The notes: a model not told the origin generated them from the letters alone. DNA of 64,000 nucleotides from Glandiceps talaboti (GCF_964340395.1 NC_135550.1:21894176-21958175), one strand, 5' to 3'. Counted from the stretch's first letter, positions 13,168-52,854 are shown. Numbers and translations are program-made.

Positions 13168-13978
13168 CTCTCGGTGAAAATTTGCTTTCTCTTTCGGTAG
13201 TCAGTATCACGGGTTAGGTAGGCGGTAGATTCTTCAAGGTAAAACGTCAGTAAATATTGTTTTCATTCACCTTTACAATGATTCTTTAGTAATTTATAAC
13301 TACGTATTCGTAGAATCAGGAAGAATGCTTTTCTGAAAGTTAAGTTTCAGAACAAAGGATCTCCACTGGAGCGCAACATCAGTAGACCTCTTCATGAGCG
13401 ACTATTATGGGCACATGTTTAGTTCTGTTTGCAGTCCCCTTCGCAGAACACTGTTTGACTGGGTCATTTCCGACTTGAGAGTAGTGCGAAAATAATTAAA
13501 ACTGGTTCATCAATATTCCGTCCGCATCTCCACTGGTGCATTATAGGGGTGAGACATTCGGGCTTGGCCCGATTCCAATCAATGTCGTCAACAAACTTGT
13601 TATTGTTTTTTTTTTCAACGTTAACTTTTAGCAAAAACTTGTTTTCTATTAAAAGCATGTAAACGTGACAGAGTAATCCGGCTGATGAAGACAGTCGACA
13701 GAACTCTTGACAGACATTTCATTACCAGATTACACACCTTACGGTTACTTGATGACGTTGATCAGCAATTATACATATATTGTATTGTTATATGGTTTGG
13801 ATTTCCCCAGTCGATACGACACGCCTTGTTCCCCTAATTCTCTCAGACTAGGATTTCCCCATATGTCAGAAAAATGTGAATGCGACGTGTAACAGGTATC
13901 GTATTGGGTTTTCCATGTTTACCACGTTCTCATTAACATATGATTTACATATGATTTACATACATTATCGTGGAACAC

Positions 13979-14062
13979 CTCATAACCTATGAGGTTATAA
14001 TGAAACGCCTACGACGCGTCGTAGCAAACCTCAGACCACTATTAAAAACAATAGTGGGCTGA
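13979..14062. repeat. Three consecutive short hairpins
   Basis: cctcata-acc-tatgagg, then the perfect 16-bp palindrome ctacgacgcgtcgtag, then ctcag..ccactatt with its complement aatagtgg..ctgag around a 6-base loop. Confidence 0.6.
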
Positions 14063-17000
14063 GAGAGCAAACACATCTATCACGACCATGTAATTCTGTA
14101 AAATACATAGTTTATGTCTCATTCTTACCTTGACATTTTTACAGTTGATTACAAATGTTTGGTTACTTTCAAGACTCTTTGTTACCAACAAGTTAAAAAT
14201 GATGTAACGTTACAGTAGATATCTATTGAACGTCTATCAGTCATTTCAGCGACGTGAGAGGCCAAGTGTCCCCATTGTCTTCTTTTAAATTTACAATGTG
14301 TGGGTGGATGTAAGCAGAGGAAAAACATTCGGTAAGATTTGCTACTTCTAAAACTCCATCCAAAACATATCGCATTACTTGTACCAACTCTTGTCATTCA
14401 TCTGGACAAAAAAGGTAAGCGACCAAATTTAGAACTTTTATGAGTTTCTTAGTTATATTTTAGTTTCGTAATTACATTTCTTAATATCGATTACTTGTTA
14501 AAATCACAAATGATTTTGTACCAGGAATTATATTCAGCTAATCATAAGTTTTCAGTAAAAGTTTGGTGCACTAAGTGACTTGTATAAGGGTGAAATGAAT
14601 GGCAAATATGTTGACAGTGAAAAGCTACAGCTATACTGGGGTTTATATGTAGGGAACTACTGTTCGTAGTATCTTTTGATGACTTTCAAGCGATACTACA
14701 TATGCATTTGTTGTACTTTTGCAATCTAACAAAAAGTTTAGGTTGTTGAACTCCAAGTTTTAATTTTGTTTTGAAATACAATAACTAAATTTTCCTTTGA
14801 CAAAGTTTATGAGTCATGTTTTATATTTCAAGTGAATTTTTTCTGTTTCTCATTGGCCAACCGACCGTAATGTTCAGCTCCAACATCAGAACAGTGCCCT
14901 CCCTGGAAAGAATAAAAAGAGTCTGGACGTACTGTCGTCATCTAGTCATGGCACCAGCGACGACACTTGTTCACGAACGGAGAATTTATTTCACAAGGAA
15001 TTTATTAAAGTGGGGGGGGGGGGGGGGCTGAGAATATGCCAATTGTGTAGCGAGGCTGGAAAAGGGGAACCAATAAAAAGTAGAGAGGAGAAAAGAAAAG
15101 GAGAGGCCAAGAATCATGATCTTTTATTTTTTTACCCTTTTATAAAAAAAAATCGACTGACTCATAGTTGATATGAGGGTGTATTAAGTCGTAAAAAAAT
15201 TGTGTGATTCCGATTACATTCATTTTTAAAATAGGTGGCGTGGGGTAGGTAGATTGTTTATGATATTTAATTTTTTTTTCATATGTGTCTAGTTCAGATA
15301 GTTATGTTTTCTGTTGTTTTCTATATAATCTCTGTGTTATTGGCTTCTTCTCATCAGATGTACAGCCATTACAGATTGGAAGAACAGTTTTATATTGTCT
15401 TTTTCAGGTGATGTCAGTTTCCGCATCCACTATTTCTTGCAAGACTTCACAATTTTCGTGATTTTCTTATTTTTTTTCTTGAATATGTAAAAAATAAGGG
15501 TCGGCCTTAGGTGGGGTCAAGTAACCGGAGCCAAACAACTTTTTTTATTTGGCCTAATCATGAGACTGTACATATGGAGTATAAAATGCATTTTTATTCC
15601 TGGATACATGTGGAAGCAAACCAAGCTCTGCCAAATTCAAAGTTCAAAGTTCAAAGTTATACAGTATCGTAATGGAGCATAGCACTTGGTGCAGAAATTC
15701 AAAGGTCAATTTCTAGTTTCATTTAAAAATAACATCAACCAACTTTTTACAAAAATAACTTGGGCATAGCTGATAAACAAACCCACGTCAAGGTAGAAAT
15801 AAGGAAGTTATACGATATTTAACAGCTGAAAGCCACATTTAAAAAACACCTTTGAATAATTAGAACAAAGCTGAACTAAGATAGACTCTAAATGTATCTC
15901 CGTCTGTCTTCATCTGTACAATGCTCAAGATCACTAAATGAAGCTACAAGAATTCTAATGTTGTCTTTGTCAAATTCTAGTTATAATAATACAACATATA
16001 AGATGGCAGAGAGGCTGTGAGTAATTTGTACTGATTGATAGAACTAACTAGCAGTTTAATATTAAAAATATCATTATTTACAATTTAAAAAGCGTTATCA
16101 AAACCTTCAACAATGGCAAGTCAAGCTGCTAACTGTAATCTATAATTGGCTGTAATCTTTTCATTGACTGCTGTCTTTGGGTATTAAGTTTATTTCATAC
16201 ACATTTCAAATACAGAAATGAAAAAACAAAACAATTATGTATGTACCATACTATAGTATATATTTGCATGGTACCACCTGTGTAGTGGAATCATAATACA
16301 CACCCCTCTGCATACATAGATACCCACTGAATAAATAGTTGAAAAATTTCAATTCACAAAAAAAAACCACCATGAACTCCTCTGTGATGAATACTCTAGT
16401 CTGGATGAATGAATGGGTCATATTGTCCTTTCTATTTCTCTGGTTATTTTGGAAAAAAACTAACATAAATATAAAGATACACTGGTAAAATATTCAATGT
16501 CTAAAAAACTATGCTTCATTCATTCATTTCTACTTGGGAGGGAAACTGCAGAAAAAAAATTGTGACCATTACAGAAAATTATCCAACTTCTCCATTTTGT
16601 ATAAAAGAAAATAATGTAGAAAATATAACCATACGTAACACTGTTTTTACGCCCTTTCTCTCTTTCTCTCTCTTAGTAAATGCATAGATTAATTATATAA
16701 GTACCTGGCCAGTGTAACCGGGTTTGAATTTGAAAATGAAATTTCCTGAATAAAATAGATAAGAATAAACATTACAAATTATGACTGTCATAAGTTACAT
16801 TATATTAAAGAGACATACCTGGTGGGTAGTTATGTGATAATCTTCACCCCTGATTATCAATGCCACAAAGTTAATTAAAAGTGTTCATAAATTTACATTA
16901 CAAAAATAACTGTAAAAGTGGAAATAATTGGTTTCAATATTAACTTGTTTTGAAGAAGTTAAAAATATTAGTATTTCTTCATATTGGGACTGGTTTTATA

Positions 17001-18107
17001 GTACAAACTTTATTTGTTCTCTTGATTTCAATGAAATATCATTTATCTTAGGTACAAAAAAAAAAATTGGAAAAATGTCTGATTACTATTTCTACTGATG
17101 AAACTGAGAACAGCAACAAAGCTTCATTTTTAACTGTGACAATGCTCAAAATATACAATACTTCCACTTTTATATCGCCCTCACAGTTCCAATTTACAGG
17201 TTCTTTTGTTTCTTCAGCATAACAGTATAATTCCACTCCCCAAAAGCAGAGTACACTCAATTTCCTTGCTCCATGCTTGACCCTATGGCAAGTAGATTTC
17301 CACGTCAATATATTGCCCTCACAGTTCACAACTAGAGATTCTGTTGATTGTACTGGATACTCTATCGTTCATCTCAAAATGTTTTGCGAAATGTACAAGC
17401 ATATTTCATGATTATAGTGATAGTCCTTCTAGTTTACAAACTTCAAATGGAAAGTCATCTCTGTTTACAAACTATTCATTTACTACACAATTCTACACTA
17501 TAACATTGTATATTACATTAGCAGCCATGTTGAAATTTCAGGTAAACATGGCAATATAAGGCAAAACCTGGCATTTTTTATGTCCAGTAACTATCACTAT
17601 GTATACACTACAAAATGTCTGTTTACTATTATACATGAGGTAACTACTTGATACATCTTTCTGTCTGACTAATGGATACAGCAGTTGGTGTGTTTTATCC
17701 CCTATTCTATGCGCAGACAGTCTTGAGAGATCTGACTGAAAAGCACTTGCAGAAGTAAAAGAAAAACCATGCAATTGCACACAAGATTATCTCTCCACAT
17801 AAAAAAAATGGTTTCCACTTTACATGGATTTCCAAATCCATAACACCTTATTTTTACATGGCGGTACTATTGTTGTAGTGATTTCACACATGTACAACTA
17901 TTTCCTTCCTGGTTGTATGTGTACTTTGTGATTTTTTTTATTGATGTTTTTAGTTTCTTTGGTTAAAAAAAACAACATGATGATATGAGTTATGTACTTT
18001 TTTTCATCTGGGCACAGAATTTCACATCTTTTGTAAATAATTGATACTCTTCAAAGAGGATACCATTTTGGTATTTTAGCGAGTTTCCTTTCCGTTGAGT
18101 TGGGGTG

Positions 18108-18113
18108 TTTAAT
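18108..18113 (-). terminator. Candidate poly(A) signal of the long collagen-like gene
   Basis: ATTAAA on the minus strand about 180 bases after the stop at 18294. Position is plausible; there is no other support. Confidence 0.3.
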
Positions 18114-18293
18114 TGAAAATTCATCTGTATAAAATAACGTCTGATTCCATGTACACAATCAAGTGGATTATTTGGTGATTCTGCTGGAAAGTTCACGTCA
18201 GCAATCACTGTTACATCCATCATGGCATATGATGCTTTCTTTGATGGCATTCTTGAACTTGTCAGTTTTCTACATGTCAATGCCTTGAATTAA

Positions 18294-42993
<24,700 letters not shown>

Positions 42994-44540
42994 TGGTTAA
43001 ACCAAGACAGAAACTTGGGCAGGTGAGGTGGCCTTGAACACCTGTGAGGAAAAAAAAGGTTATCAAAAAAAAATTGTTGGAGTAAACGTTATTGGTCGAT
43101 AAAGAGAAAAAAAGCAACAATTTTGGACCCAACTTTCTGCTCTCAAAATTTATTTATGTATACATTTTTTCATGAAATATACCACCTGTGTTTTTCCTTC
43201 TTGTAATGCATAAATTAGGCAAGCATTAATATACGCATGTTCACATCATATCAGGTGTTATATACTTGATCGTTGATGTAAAACTTCTGGCCAATATTAT
43301 TGTTCTCTCAAGAGTGTAAACACAGCCACACAAGTGGGGTGCTAACAAGGTATTTCAAACTAAGTAAACCAAGACAAAATACATAGTTTTATCCAGCACT
43401 CAAACAGCCTTGACCAAGTTTACAATGGAAACTATCTCAAACATTTCAATCATGTTAAACATGAATATATTATATTTTACCACTCACTGTAAACAGTTTA
43501 AAAGCATTGGCTTAAATTTTCTCGATCACAATCTTCTAATTTCTTTTCTTTGGTTGAGTTGGAAAGACAAGTGGAACAGTTAAGTAGATGACAAAAGATG
43601 TAGCCTTGAGACATACCACTGTTTTCGTTTTGTTAAAAAAAGTTACAAAGTTTTTAGACTTAAACCAGAGACCCTGCCCCATGGGCCCACCACACTAACT
43701 ATTGAACTAAACTAAACAGATACTTTGTATATAAGGGGAAATGTGAACAGAGAGAAAATACATAGCCAGTAAATGAACAATAAGAAAATACATAGCCAGT
43801 AAATGAAAAGTGGCTAGGTGTTGGCCTCAAAACATCCGACCCCCTGTTTGACAACAACATTCTAGTACTTACATTTTACTGTTGTAGATACAAATACGTT
43901 AACAACATGTAAATGGGGCGGATTCGGGTTTCACAGCTAGTTCGGAGGTATATCTTCACGGGTGTTTTTCCTTGACTGAAAATCTTGCGTTACAACATAA
44001 AGTTGGCGGTAAGTTGTAGAATAAAAAGCGAGGTGACCCGTTCGTTCAGTAGACGTATTAAAAATGGTTAATCGACGTTGACCAAGGCCAGATATATGAC
44101 ATTTACGATTATAACAAATAGCAGGCAGCCCCCGATTGATCAGGTTGGCAATGAGCCAAGCAATTCTAATCTGCGCCAATTGGTATATATTTCAAGACAA
44201 TGTAAATACTAAATATGGTCTACACGTGGTATATACAAACAAACCCTTCCCTTGGAATGGTGGGGAGAACATTTCCAGACGAGTCTAACTGGGGAATGAA
44301 ATAAAATCAGGGCGTGTTTTGAGAGCACTACACATTGTGTATGTTATGAATGCGAGCGTACATTCCATGCCTTGCCGAACAGGACACGTTTTACGTCCGA
44401 GACGAGGGATCATAACACTTACCTTTTCAGATGTGTTTTGGGTATTTCTTGGTTGATTTTCTTCAGTTTTAATAAACTCTGGTGATAAACAGCGTCAATT
44501 TTCCCGAATTCGCCCAGAAAATATCACTATCCTGCCGGCT
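42994..44540 (-). other. 5'UTR exons of the long collagen-like gene
   Basis: The ATG exon extends back to a good acceptor, TCCTCACAG|GTGTTC (edge 43041). An upstream noncoding exon ends at the donor CTGAAAAG|GTAAGT (edge 44423). The sequence above it, to about 44540, has more CpG than the surroundings, so transcription probably starts there; no TATA box was identified. A 30-bp tandem duplication (gaaaatacatagccagtaaa) lies in the intron at 43757-43816. Confidence 0.45.
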
Positions 44541-47500
44541 TGCGTCCGTTTCCGAATGACGAGCACACCTCTTAACTACAGTACATGTACATATGTCTTG
44601 TTGCGTGACTCAATATTATTGCCGACAAATTTTCAGATCAGTGATGCATATGGTTATCGACTTTCCCACGAAAAATACTACAACAAAATCGTTATATCAA
44701 AACACAGGTATATCGCTCAATCTTGGGTGTCAGACAATTGAAGACAGTAATATCCTAAATTTGCGTGTTAACGTTGACTAGTGTCGATCGTGTCTGGAGA
44801 AAGTTATGATGTGACCTTCTTATAAATATTCAATAGGGTCGGGAAGGAATGAACATAAACATAGACACGTGACAACGAGGCTTTGCTGGAATGAATAGTA
44901 TAGCTTTCCCGCCATCGGTGCTGCGTTGGCGTATAGCCATAGAAAAAAAAAGAGAGTAACATGTATTATCATAATGTCACGACAGACAGCATGCGCGGAT
45001 ATCGTGCAACTTAGAGAAACCATAAAAGTGCACTAAATAAAGTCACGTAGTGACATCAACGTGGTTTTACCATAGATGAAACGTACGGTGCAGTGTACAG
45101 GGTCTAAGGTTTTACCGAGGAAACCGTTTTTTTTTCTAAATTGTAGTAAATACGGAAAAGGAACCAAAAATCTTTTAAAAAATTATTAACATCTTCTGTC
45201 TGATAATTTTCCGGAACGGGGTAGAATAAATCGTATACTTGCAATGTCTGTACATGCAACATTCACAACAGATAGGAAGTAAAATGAGAAACTGAAGCCA
45301 CGCACTCTAAAGCCGGTCGCCTCTGTCTATTGTATGTACAAGAGTAAAACATCTTTTAATACAACACGTCTGCATCTCATCCTCACAGACCTCACATTTC
45401 GACGTAACCTTGAGAGAAAACGTTGAATATGTGAAGAGCGGTTTAACGAGCTTTGTGTGTTGGTTTATTATACAGCAATAGACTACATATTTTGCATTTA
45501 ATATAGTAAATTAATGTCAAAATGCTAAAAAGGGATCCATATCATTTCTAATACTGTTTCTCCATTGTATTTATAATTGTACTTGTATATAGAGAAATTG
45601 GTTACTATAATGACAGCATTGGAAATTGATTTCATAAAACATAGACATGTTTGACATTTTAGTATCAAATATGCTATTTGAAACATGACGTTTCATAGGG
45701 GAAAGGGGGAAAATCGAGCTACTTTACATTCAAGCTTTTTTTTCCTTTTTTTTGTAATATAGTCCTAAAGGGAAGATTTTGTTTTAACCTGAAAGGCTGT
45801 ACCGTTAAATGTATGTATGTTGATGTAAGTAGATAGTCAAAGTGAATAGGTAGGGCTTTTTATTCACAGATGATGTGAAAAGATGAACTCTCTGGTACAA
45901 GTGTTTGTGGTCCATTATACAGACCAATCTAGTACTCAAATGCTTTCACTTTCCATTGATAAGGAAACGACCATTACAATAGTCAATGCAGGCTTTTTTA
46001 TTTTGATAGCAACGATTTCTCAGTTGAGGAGAAATGAATACAAAAGTCTTTGGAGTGACCTTAATTTAAAATGTTGATATTTCATGGCCTTCCTTCTACC
46101 ATACTCTGTACATGCCAGGGTCATACAGAAAACACACTGCAGTATCCTAGTGAGTGTGTGAAGGAACAGAGTATAGAATAGGTGATGGTGGCAGTGGTGT
46201 CGATGAGGGGGTTGCTTGATGTGAGGGTAGGGTGTGTAGCTGAGTAAGAATGGGGGTGGGGGCTGGTGGTGATGATGATCAGGTGGTTGATGTATTGATA
46301 AGGTAGGTGTAGCAGACTGCATGGGAGTGTTAATTATTAGTAACTACTACTACTACTGCTATAATACACTACAATATTCTGATAATTAATTTCTATCAAT
46401 GAGCAACTTTTTGAAATTGTAGGTACAGTGGGTTGGTTTTAAGTGGTAGAGTGGGTGTTGGAGGAGTGGGAGTTGTTATCAAGAATACTATGCTAATTCT
46501 ATTCTGCCTCTTTTCCAGCCAGAGGATGATAAATGGGTAATTTGGAGATGGGGGTGGTGGAGATGGTTATGGGTGGGGGGCACAATGTAACTCTACAATT
46601 TCTGACTATTACATAGATCAGTTTCTATTTTTGATTGAATGAGCTTTTAATAAGACCTTTAATGTATTTTTAGAGCACTGCAATTTTCTAACACTTTCAC
46701 AAATGTCCAATATAAAATTGCAAATATTGTACCCTACCCTTTCATCTTACTTTAGATTCATACAGTTACACACACATGCACACTAATAATAGCTCTGTAA
46801 CCATAATGTCTCTATAAAACAAGTGTTATTGAGATGCCAGGATATCAAACCAGGATGATTAAACAGGAAATATTTTGATACTTCATTTTTACGTTTAATT
46901 TTTGTGCAAGGAATTTCTCAGTCTCAGTGATTTTTTTTATATACAACTCTACAGATTTTCATTTTTCATTTAGGTTTGCGACTTGTGAGGGAGATGAAAA
47001 TGAGTGAAGATTTTGAGACTTCAGATGACTTCATTGAGAAAACCATCCTATATTTCATATATGTAAAAATCTCTACAACCTGTACAAGAAAGTTATAATG
47101 TTCTAAGAGTACAAAGTCCTATTCCCATAGTCTGTTTCCTGATAAAAACATTTTTTACCCTTTCCTTTTTTGTAACCAAGATATGATTTTTAAGTAGATA
47201 TGAAAGTAAGACAATGTATAAAATTTCCAGCTGTTGGTGTCCAATTTTACTATGACTTATGGAACTTACAAATAATGTTTTATCTGTAGATGCATAGGCT
47301 TGAAAAGACTATGTTTGTAATGTGGTTTTTCCAAATTTAAAATCACAAAATGATTCCACAAATCACAACTATGGATAACTGTCACAAACTCCACACAGTC
47401 AATGCATGATCCAGTCATTAAAGTTGGTATAATATTTCATGCAAATATTACTCTCAAATATTGCAAAAGTTTATAAAAGTCTAGAAAGCTTCTGAGGAAA

Positions 47501-47941
47501 TAAAGTCAATATACAAATCTTTTAACGTTATGACAAGGCAATGGCAAAATTCATGAACTAAAGGCAACAAAAAAAGAGAATTGTTTCTGGTCAGGACATT
47601 TTGTGGTGTGATAATGTGATTTTTTTTTATTCTCAACAAACCTGTCACTTAAACTGCTACATGTATTTATGGCAGTTACAGTTCTTTTTATTTAGTATTA
47701 TAGAGCAAGTGTGTAGGTGGGGTGGATGTCATTTGCTTGTTCATGATTGTCTCTGCAGTTGTCTTCACTCAAGTAGGGAAGGTTATTTTTGTGTTTCCCC
47801 ACAGATCTGCAGACTGCATGGGCTGGACAAACACCCCCCAAAAAAAGATCGACACTGTGATATTTAAGTCATGCATGCGTTGACTAGAAACAATTCTCTT
47901 TTTTGGGGGGCCTTACAAGACATTTCTTTTACTAAAAAGAA

Positions 47942-48127
47942 AAAAATAATGCGAAAAACCATATACCAAGTCCATGTTCACCACTCAATACATTGCAAAA
48001 AGATGGAAAAAGTGTAAAAAATTTGTTATTGTACGTACAATAACAAACATTTTATACATTGTTTAATGTTTTGCAGTTTATTGAGTTATGAACATAGACT
48101 TGGTATATGCTCTTTCGCATTATTTTT
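47942..48127. repeat. Palindromic element with ~93-bp arms
   Basis: The centre (48022-48047) is a perfect 26-bp palindrome whose left half is tttgttattgtac. The imperfect arms extend to aaaaaataatgcg on the left and its complement on the right, sharing catataccaagt and tgttca blocks. Probable foldback/MITE element. Confidence 0.75.
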
Positions 48128-48488
48128 TCAAGTATAAAAACATAGTGGAGCTGTTTTATCAAATAAAACTCCAAAATAAATACCAAATTCTCATCCATAT
48201 GGCCACTTTAAAATACAAGTATCTTTAAAAGACCATTTCAAAGAAACATGGCAGTCAAAATGAACAGTTTTTTCTTGTTTCTCTCTCTTCCTTACATTTC
48301 AATCAAAAGATGTAGTCACTGGTAAGTTCTAAAACACATCATTCATATACCCATGTACACATTCCTGTTCAATATTTCCACTGGCTAATTACAGTAGTTA
48401 GCCAATTTGATTATAGCTAACTGTAGCCAGCATGAAAATGCAGTGGTTGTCCTTAAAGAGGAGAGGGTTAAGAGAGGGGATGCCCCCC

Positions 48489-48519
<31 letters not shown>

Positions 48520-49159
48520 AAAAAATTCTTAAAACTATTGAACACATACCTGACAGATTTCTTGGTCAAGGTCAACATCATCTATTTAGGGAGAGTGCAC
48601 GGAATGGTTTATTTCAAGTCACATATTTAACTTGCATTTTAAACCTTTTTAACATTTTATCATTCAGTTTTTTCCCTTTTCATATCTGTGTGTGTATCCT
48701 TACTCTACTGAGCTGCAGTAAACCACATGGTTAGCCAGTCAGTTTTTCTTGGCAGTCTGTCTGGCACAGCTATTGTTCACATTTGCATTGTATATACAAA
48801 AAAAAGACAACACTTTTGATATCAGTTTTCATATCAAATTGTAACAAATTTGTTTAAAAGAAAATGTATCTCGTAGTGAAGGAGTAAAGAAATTTTCCAA
48901 CCCCTTTTGATTGAAAAAATATGGACCTGTTTATGTGCATTGGATTGGTTTGTATTTTGATTAGTACACTTACACCAAACCTGCTATAACAGAATGTAAT
49001 CGTTGGTTTCCAATACAAACTAATTAAAAGTAAAACGTAATATTAATCTATATGTAAAAATAGACAATGCAATGGATATTGAGAATTATACCATACCCTA
49101 CTGTATAATTGCAAGTATAATATAGGGATGCCAAAATTTAAGCTTTTAGACAGGCCAGC

Positions 49160-49366
49160 TATAGGAAGTTGAATGTCTAGTCCATGTTATTGATGCACAT
49201 ACACAGACTAGGCATAGGTAGGTAAATGGCAAATATAGGCCAATACACATACACATGTTAGGCAAAGCATAGGAAGGTGAATGCCAAACCTTAGCCAATG
49301 CCTGTAGATAGACTGAGTGTAGGAAGGTGAATGCCAAACCTTGGCCAATGCCTGTAGATAGACTAT
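49160..49366. repeat. About four 50-bp tandem units
   Basis: The last two units, starting at 49271 and 49321, are almost identical (aggaaggtgaatgccaaacc, then ccaatgcctgtagatagact). The two before are degenerate. Located in the presumed 3' flank of the acyl-CoA oxidase gene. Confidence 0.75.
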
Positions 49367-49535
49367 AGAATAACATTAAACATGACATGTCTACAATTTT
49401 GAGAATTTGCACGAAGACCTCATGTGTTTTTTCTTGATATTTGAAGACCCTGATATAAGTTTTATTGTTGTAGCTAATAAATTAAAAACATCTGTTAATT
49501 TCTCTTTCTGTTTTAAAATACATTCTACCTGATAA

Positions 49536-49553
49536 TTTATTGTTAATTTTATT
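49536..49553 (-). terminator. Candidate poly(A) signals of acyl-CoA oxidase
   Basis: Two AATAAA hexamers on the minus strand, at 49541-49536 and 49553-49548, within 75 bases of the stop codon. Confidence 0.4.
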
Positions 49554-49609
49554 GCACATTTCCTTCACTGTTCTTCTGAATACTCAACTATGATTTGGCA
49601 AAGACAGGC

Positions 49610-52600
49610 TTACAATCTTGACTGAACCACTGTAAATTTAGTATCATTTTGGGAAGTGGATGGCTTGGATAATTTCCTGTCTTCATCTTCAGGGTAGTAT
49701 GCCCATGGAGCGATTTCACTAGGAACGCCAGCAATGGGAGCATGTACACAATTCCTTGGCAGTCTGAAAGCTTCTACTACTTGGAGAGCGCAATGCCTGG
49801 TTTCTCCACACATCTTCAGGTACTGAAATGAAAATTTTCACATTTGTAAGATTTTGGGTGGAAAGAAGAAAGCATTTACCTTAGTTTCAGTATTATCCTC
49901 TGCTAAAAATTATGGTATAAGATTAGAAAATCTGTAAATGTTTCCATTCAATCTTCTGTTACTCAGGTTCCCAAACTCACAATTCCTCTATTATGATACA
50001 GAAACTGTGCAAATACAATACAATGCAATGTACCCCCCCCCCCCCACTTTTTTTTAATTATGTTTTCATTCTTTTAGAAGTCAGTAATTAAAATATTTTG
50101 TTAATTCATTGCATTCCTACATATATTTTATCATTCATGACCATGTAAACATAATACACATTCAGTATTTTCACATGTTTTAGCTAATTCCCACTTTCTG
50201 ACAGGTGAAAAATTACCAGAGCAGCAGACCATACGACTTGCATACAACATATGCAAAAGATTTCACACAAAACTTTGATTTATATATCTGTGAGAGAACT
50301 GCAAATAATACATCCCTTTATCCCTCAAATACAAGTTGAGATCTTAACCATAAATTTGATAGTTGTCATGAATCAAACTTATTCATGCAAACACATTTAT
50401 TTTTTGTGACAAATGTAACTGCAGCTGTTGAATGGTGATTTCAGTATATACAGTATATTAAAATCATTGTTTTTATGTGTTTATTGCTCCAAAATTTTGG
50501 GATTTCTAACGTCAGAAAAACAAATTGGTTTAATATAGAGTAACGAAAGTAATACCAGGAATGAGTCTAGATATCAGTCTGCAGGAAACCACACTGTTCT
50601 AACCTATATATATCTATATGTTAACAATTATAGGAAGGAAATATTTGACTAACACAAACACAAACCGGTTGCAGAAAGTGACTTTCAACTTTTTACTGTT
50701 CACTGTCTGTTTGACAACGATATAAAGTTTCATTTTCACCTCAGTGTACATTTCAATACATAGAAAGTCCCATAATACTTACAGCTTCGCGTATTTCTTT
50801 GATGTGGGATGGTGAAATGTAACCCTGTTCTAAAAACCACCCCCTATCAGTGTACAAACAATGCAGACCATACAACCTGCAAAACTGAAAGTAAAAATCA
50901 AATTTTAACATTGAATAGTCACAACAAATTGAGCATTGTTATAAACAGCTGTCAGATAATAAATGGGATTAGAGATACAGAAACCAGAATCATACTTTTT
51001 TGTTGTTGTCATTGCATGAATACAATGTACAAGAATATATTGTAAAATGGTAATGCAGGGCTCTAATTTAACCCATAATGCTTTGGTAGTCAGATTCAGC
51101 CAGGTGACTGTTTCAGCTATAGCTTAGCTATACAACCACACTATCAATTTGGTAATCTAGATACCATGTTTTGTAGTCGATGTGTCCTGGAGTACCGCTA
51201 ATTTCAAGAGCTACAATACAAGGATCAATTCGACTGGATGTATTCTTAGAGTATATATTTTAAGATACTTTTTACAGAAAAGTATCTATTAGATAATATA
51301 TACCAAGAGAAGCTTTTCAGGTAACCATTATGGCTTGAATTCAACATTTCAAAGTTACAACATGTCAAAACATATTAAAAGAATAAATGCTTGTTTTATA
51401 CAACTTGGACTTGCATCTTCTCTATCTGAACTCAAAGCTATGTATCGGTACTCCCAAGTCCAAATATGAACATTTACTTGTGCCTACTACAGTCTGACTA
51501 CAGTGGACTCACATTGGCTTTGTCTACAAACCAAATTATTACATGGACTCAATAGTTACATCAGCTTTTTTCTTGAACAGTTTTGTTAGCACACAATGGA
51601 ACGGAACAGAAGCATGTGTTATTCATGGCATGAGTTCACCATTTAAAAGTGATTACAAGATCTGAATAGTTACATTACAGACTGGTCAAGCCCTTTTCTC
51701 TTTAACATTTTTATGTAAATAATTGAATTGAATAGAAGAATGGACAATTCAAAATAAACCCCTATTAAATGTACCAGTACCAGTACAACAAACCATTTGT
51801 GATGAATACCATAGAAAACTTGTTTCTCAGCTAATGACAAGTTTTGTACCATATAAGTAACTGTCAATCTATTCACATAGAAAATATCACATAACAAAAA
51901 CAAAACTGATGTTTGTTGACACCATAAATTTATGTTTATTGTCACCATAAATTTCATAAAGTGTAAGTTAGTAAGATTCAATTACTTTATTCAATACTTC
52001 TTTATCATCCTTGTATTGGCATTTTTCCACTGCAATCATGAATTGTTGCAGAACAACTGAAACCAAAACATAAAAATAAACGATTACAATCATTGGAGAG
52101 TTTGTGTGACAGGAAAACTACACTGTCATGAAATTTGAGATGAAAGATTGCATCATTCCAGAGATGCTAAAGTCTATATTTAGACTTTTTATGTTTTATT
52201 TTTATATCTAGTTTGACTGTCATTACTTATAAAACATCAAGATGTCATAATTTATTTGTGATTGTGACCAACGTTATCACCTAACTTGGGTTACCTTTAC
52301 ATACTGTGACTAACTTAGCGGGCATTGCACCAATAATAAATACATGGAAATTATTGCTACTCATTTCCTCATACATGTTCTTTTAAACATGACAACCGAG
52401 TCAAATCTGATCAATTTTGTTTTGTTTATACAATATATCTAGTGGCTGTATCTATATATGGTGGTTGTATTTTATCTGTACGCATTGCTACATATTTGTA
52501 ATGGCATTTTATTGATGTCCTTAATATGATCAATACTATACTATTAATCACAATAAAACTAATTCTATTTGTGGGATATAAAACCCTCTCCAGGTCAAGT

Positions 52601-52854
52601 CCATGCAAAAGACAGTGGTCTTGGCAGGATTAGGGACATGTATCATGGCATTTGACAATACAGTCAATTCAAAATTAGCGCCACTGCAGCACAATTGTAT
52701 TTGGGTGTTACTATGGGCATGGTCTTGTTGCAAGGCATATTTGCTTACATTTTTGGAATCTTTATTCACTTTCCAAAAGTACTGTCCCCACCAAATGCCA
52801 AGGGAAACGGTCTGACGGTTTTTGAGTTTCAGTCGTCCACACACACATACACAC

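Larger units (their letters stand above)
13168..18293. other. Intergenic DNA between the two collagen-like paralogues
   Basis: About 5 kb with no supported exon. It contains G-runs near 15013, a triple aaagttc repeat near 15640, the hairpin cluster at 13979-14062, and next to 18293 the 3'UTR of the long paralogue. A 96-codon open frame at 17990-18280 on the minus strand lies in that 3'UTR and has no recognisable domain. Confidence 0.5.
44541..49535. other. Intergenic DNA between the long collagen-like gene and acyl-CoA oxidase
   Basis: About 5 kb without a supported gene. It contains a GT-rich stretch near 46130-46570, the palindromic element at 47942-48127, a C/A-run near 48483-48525 and a short tandem repeat at 49160-49364. 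Confidence 0.5.

Noticed and set aside
17990-18280. 96-codon minus-strand open frame after the long collagen-like gene
   Set aside because: It lies in the expected 3'UTR, after the stop, with no recognisable domain or splice link.
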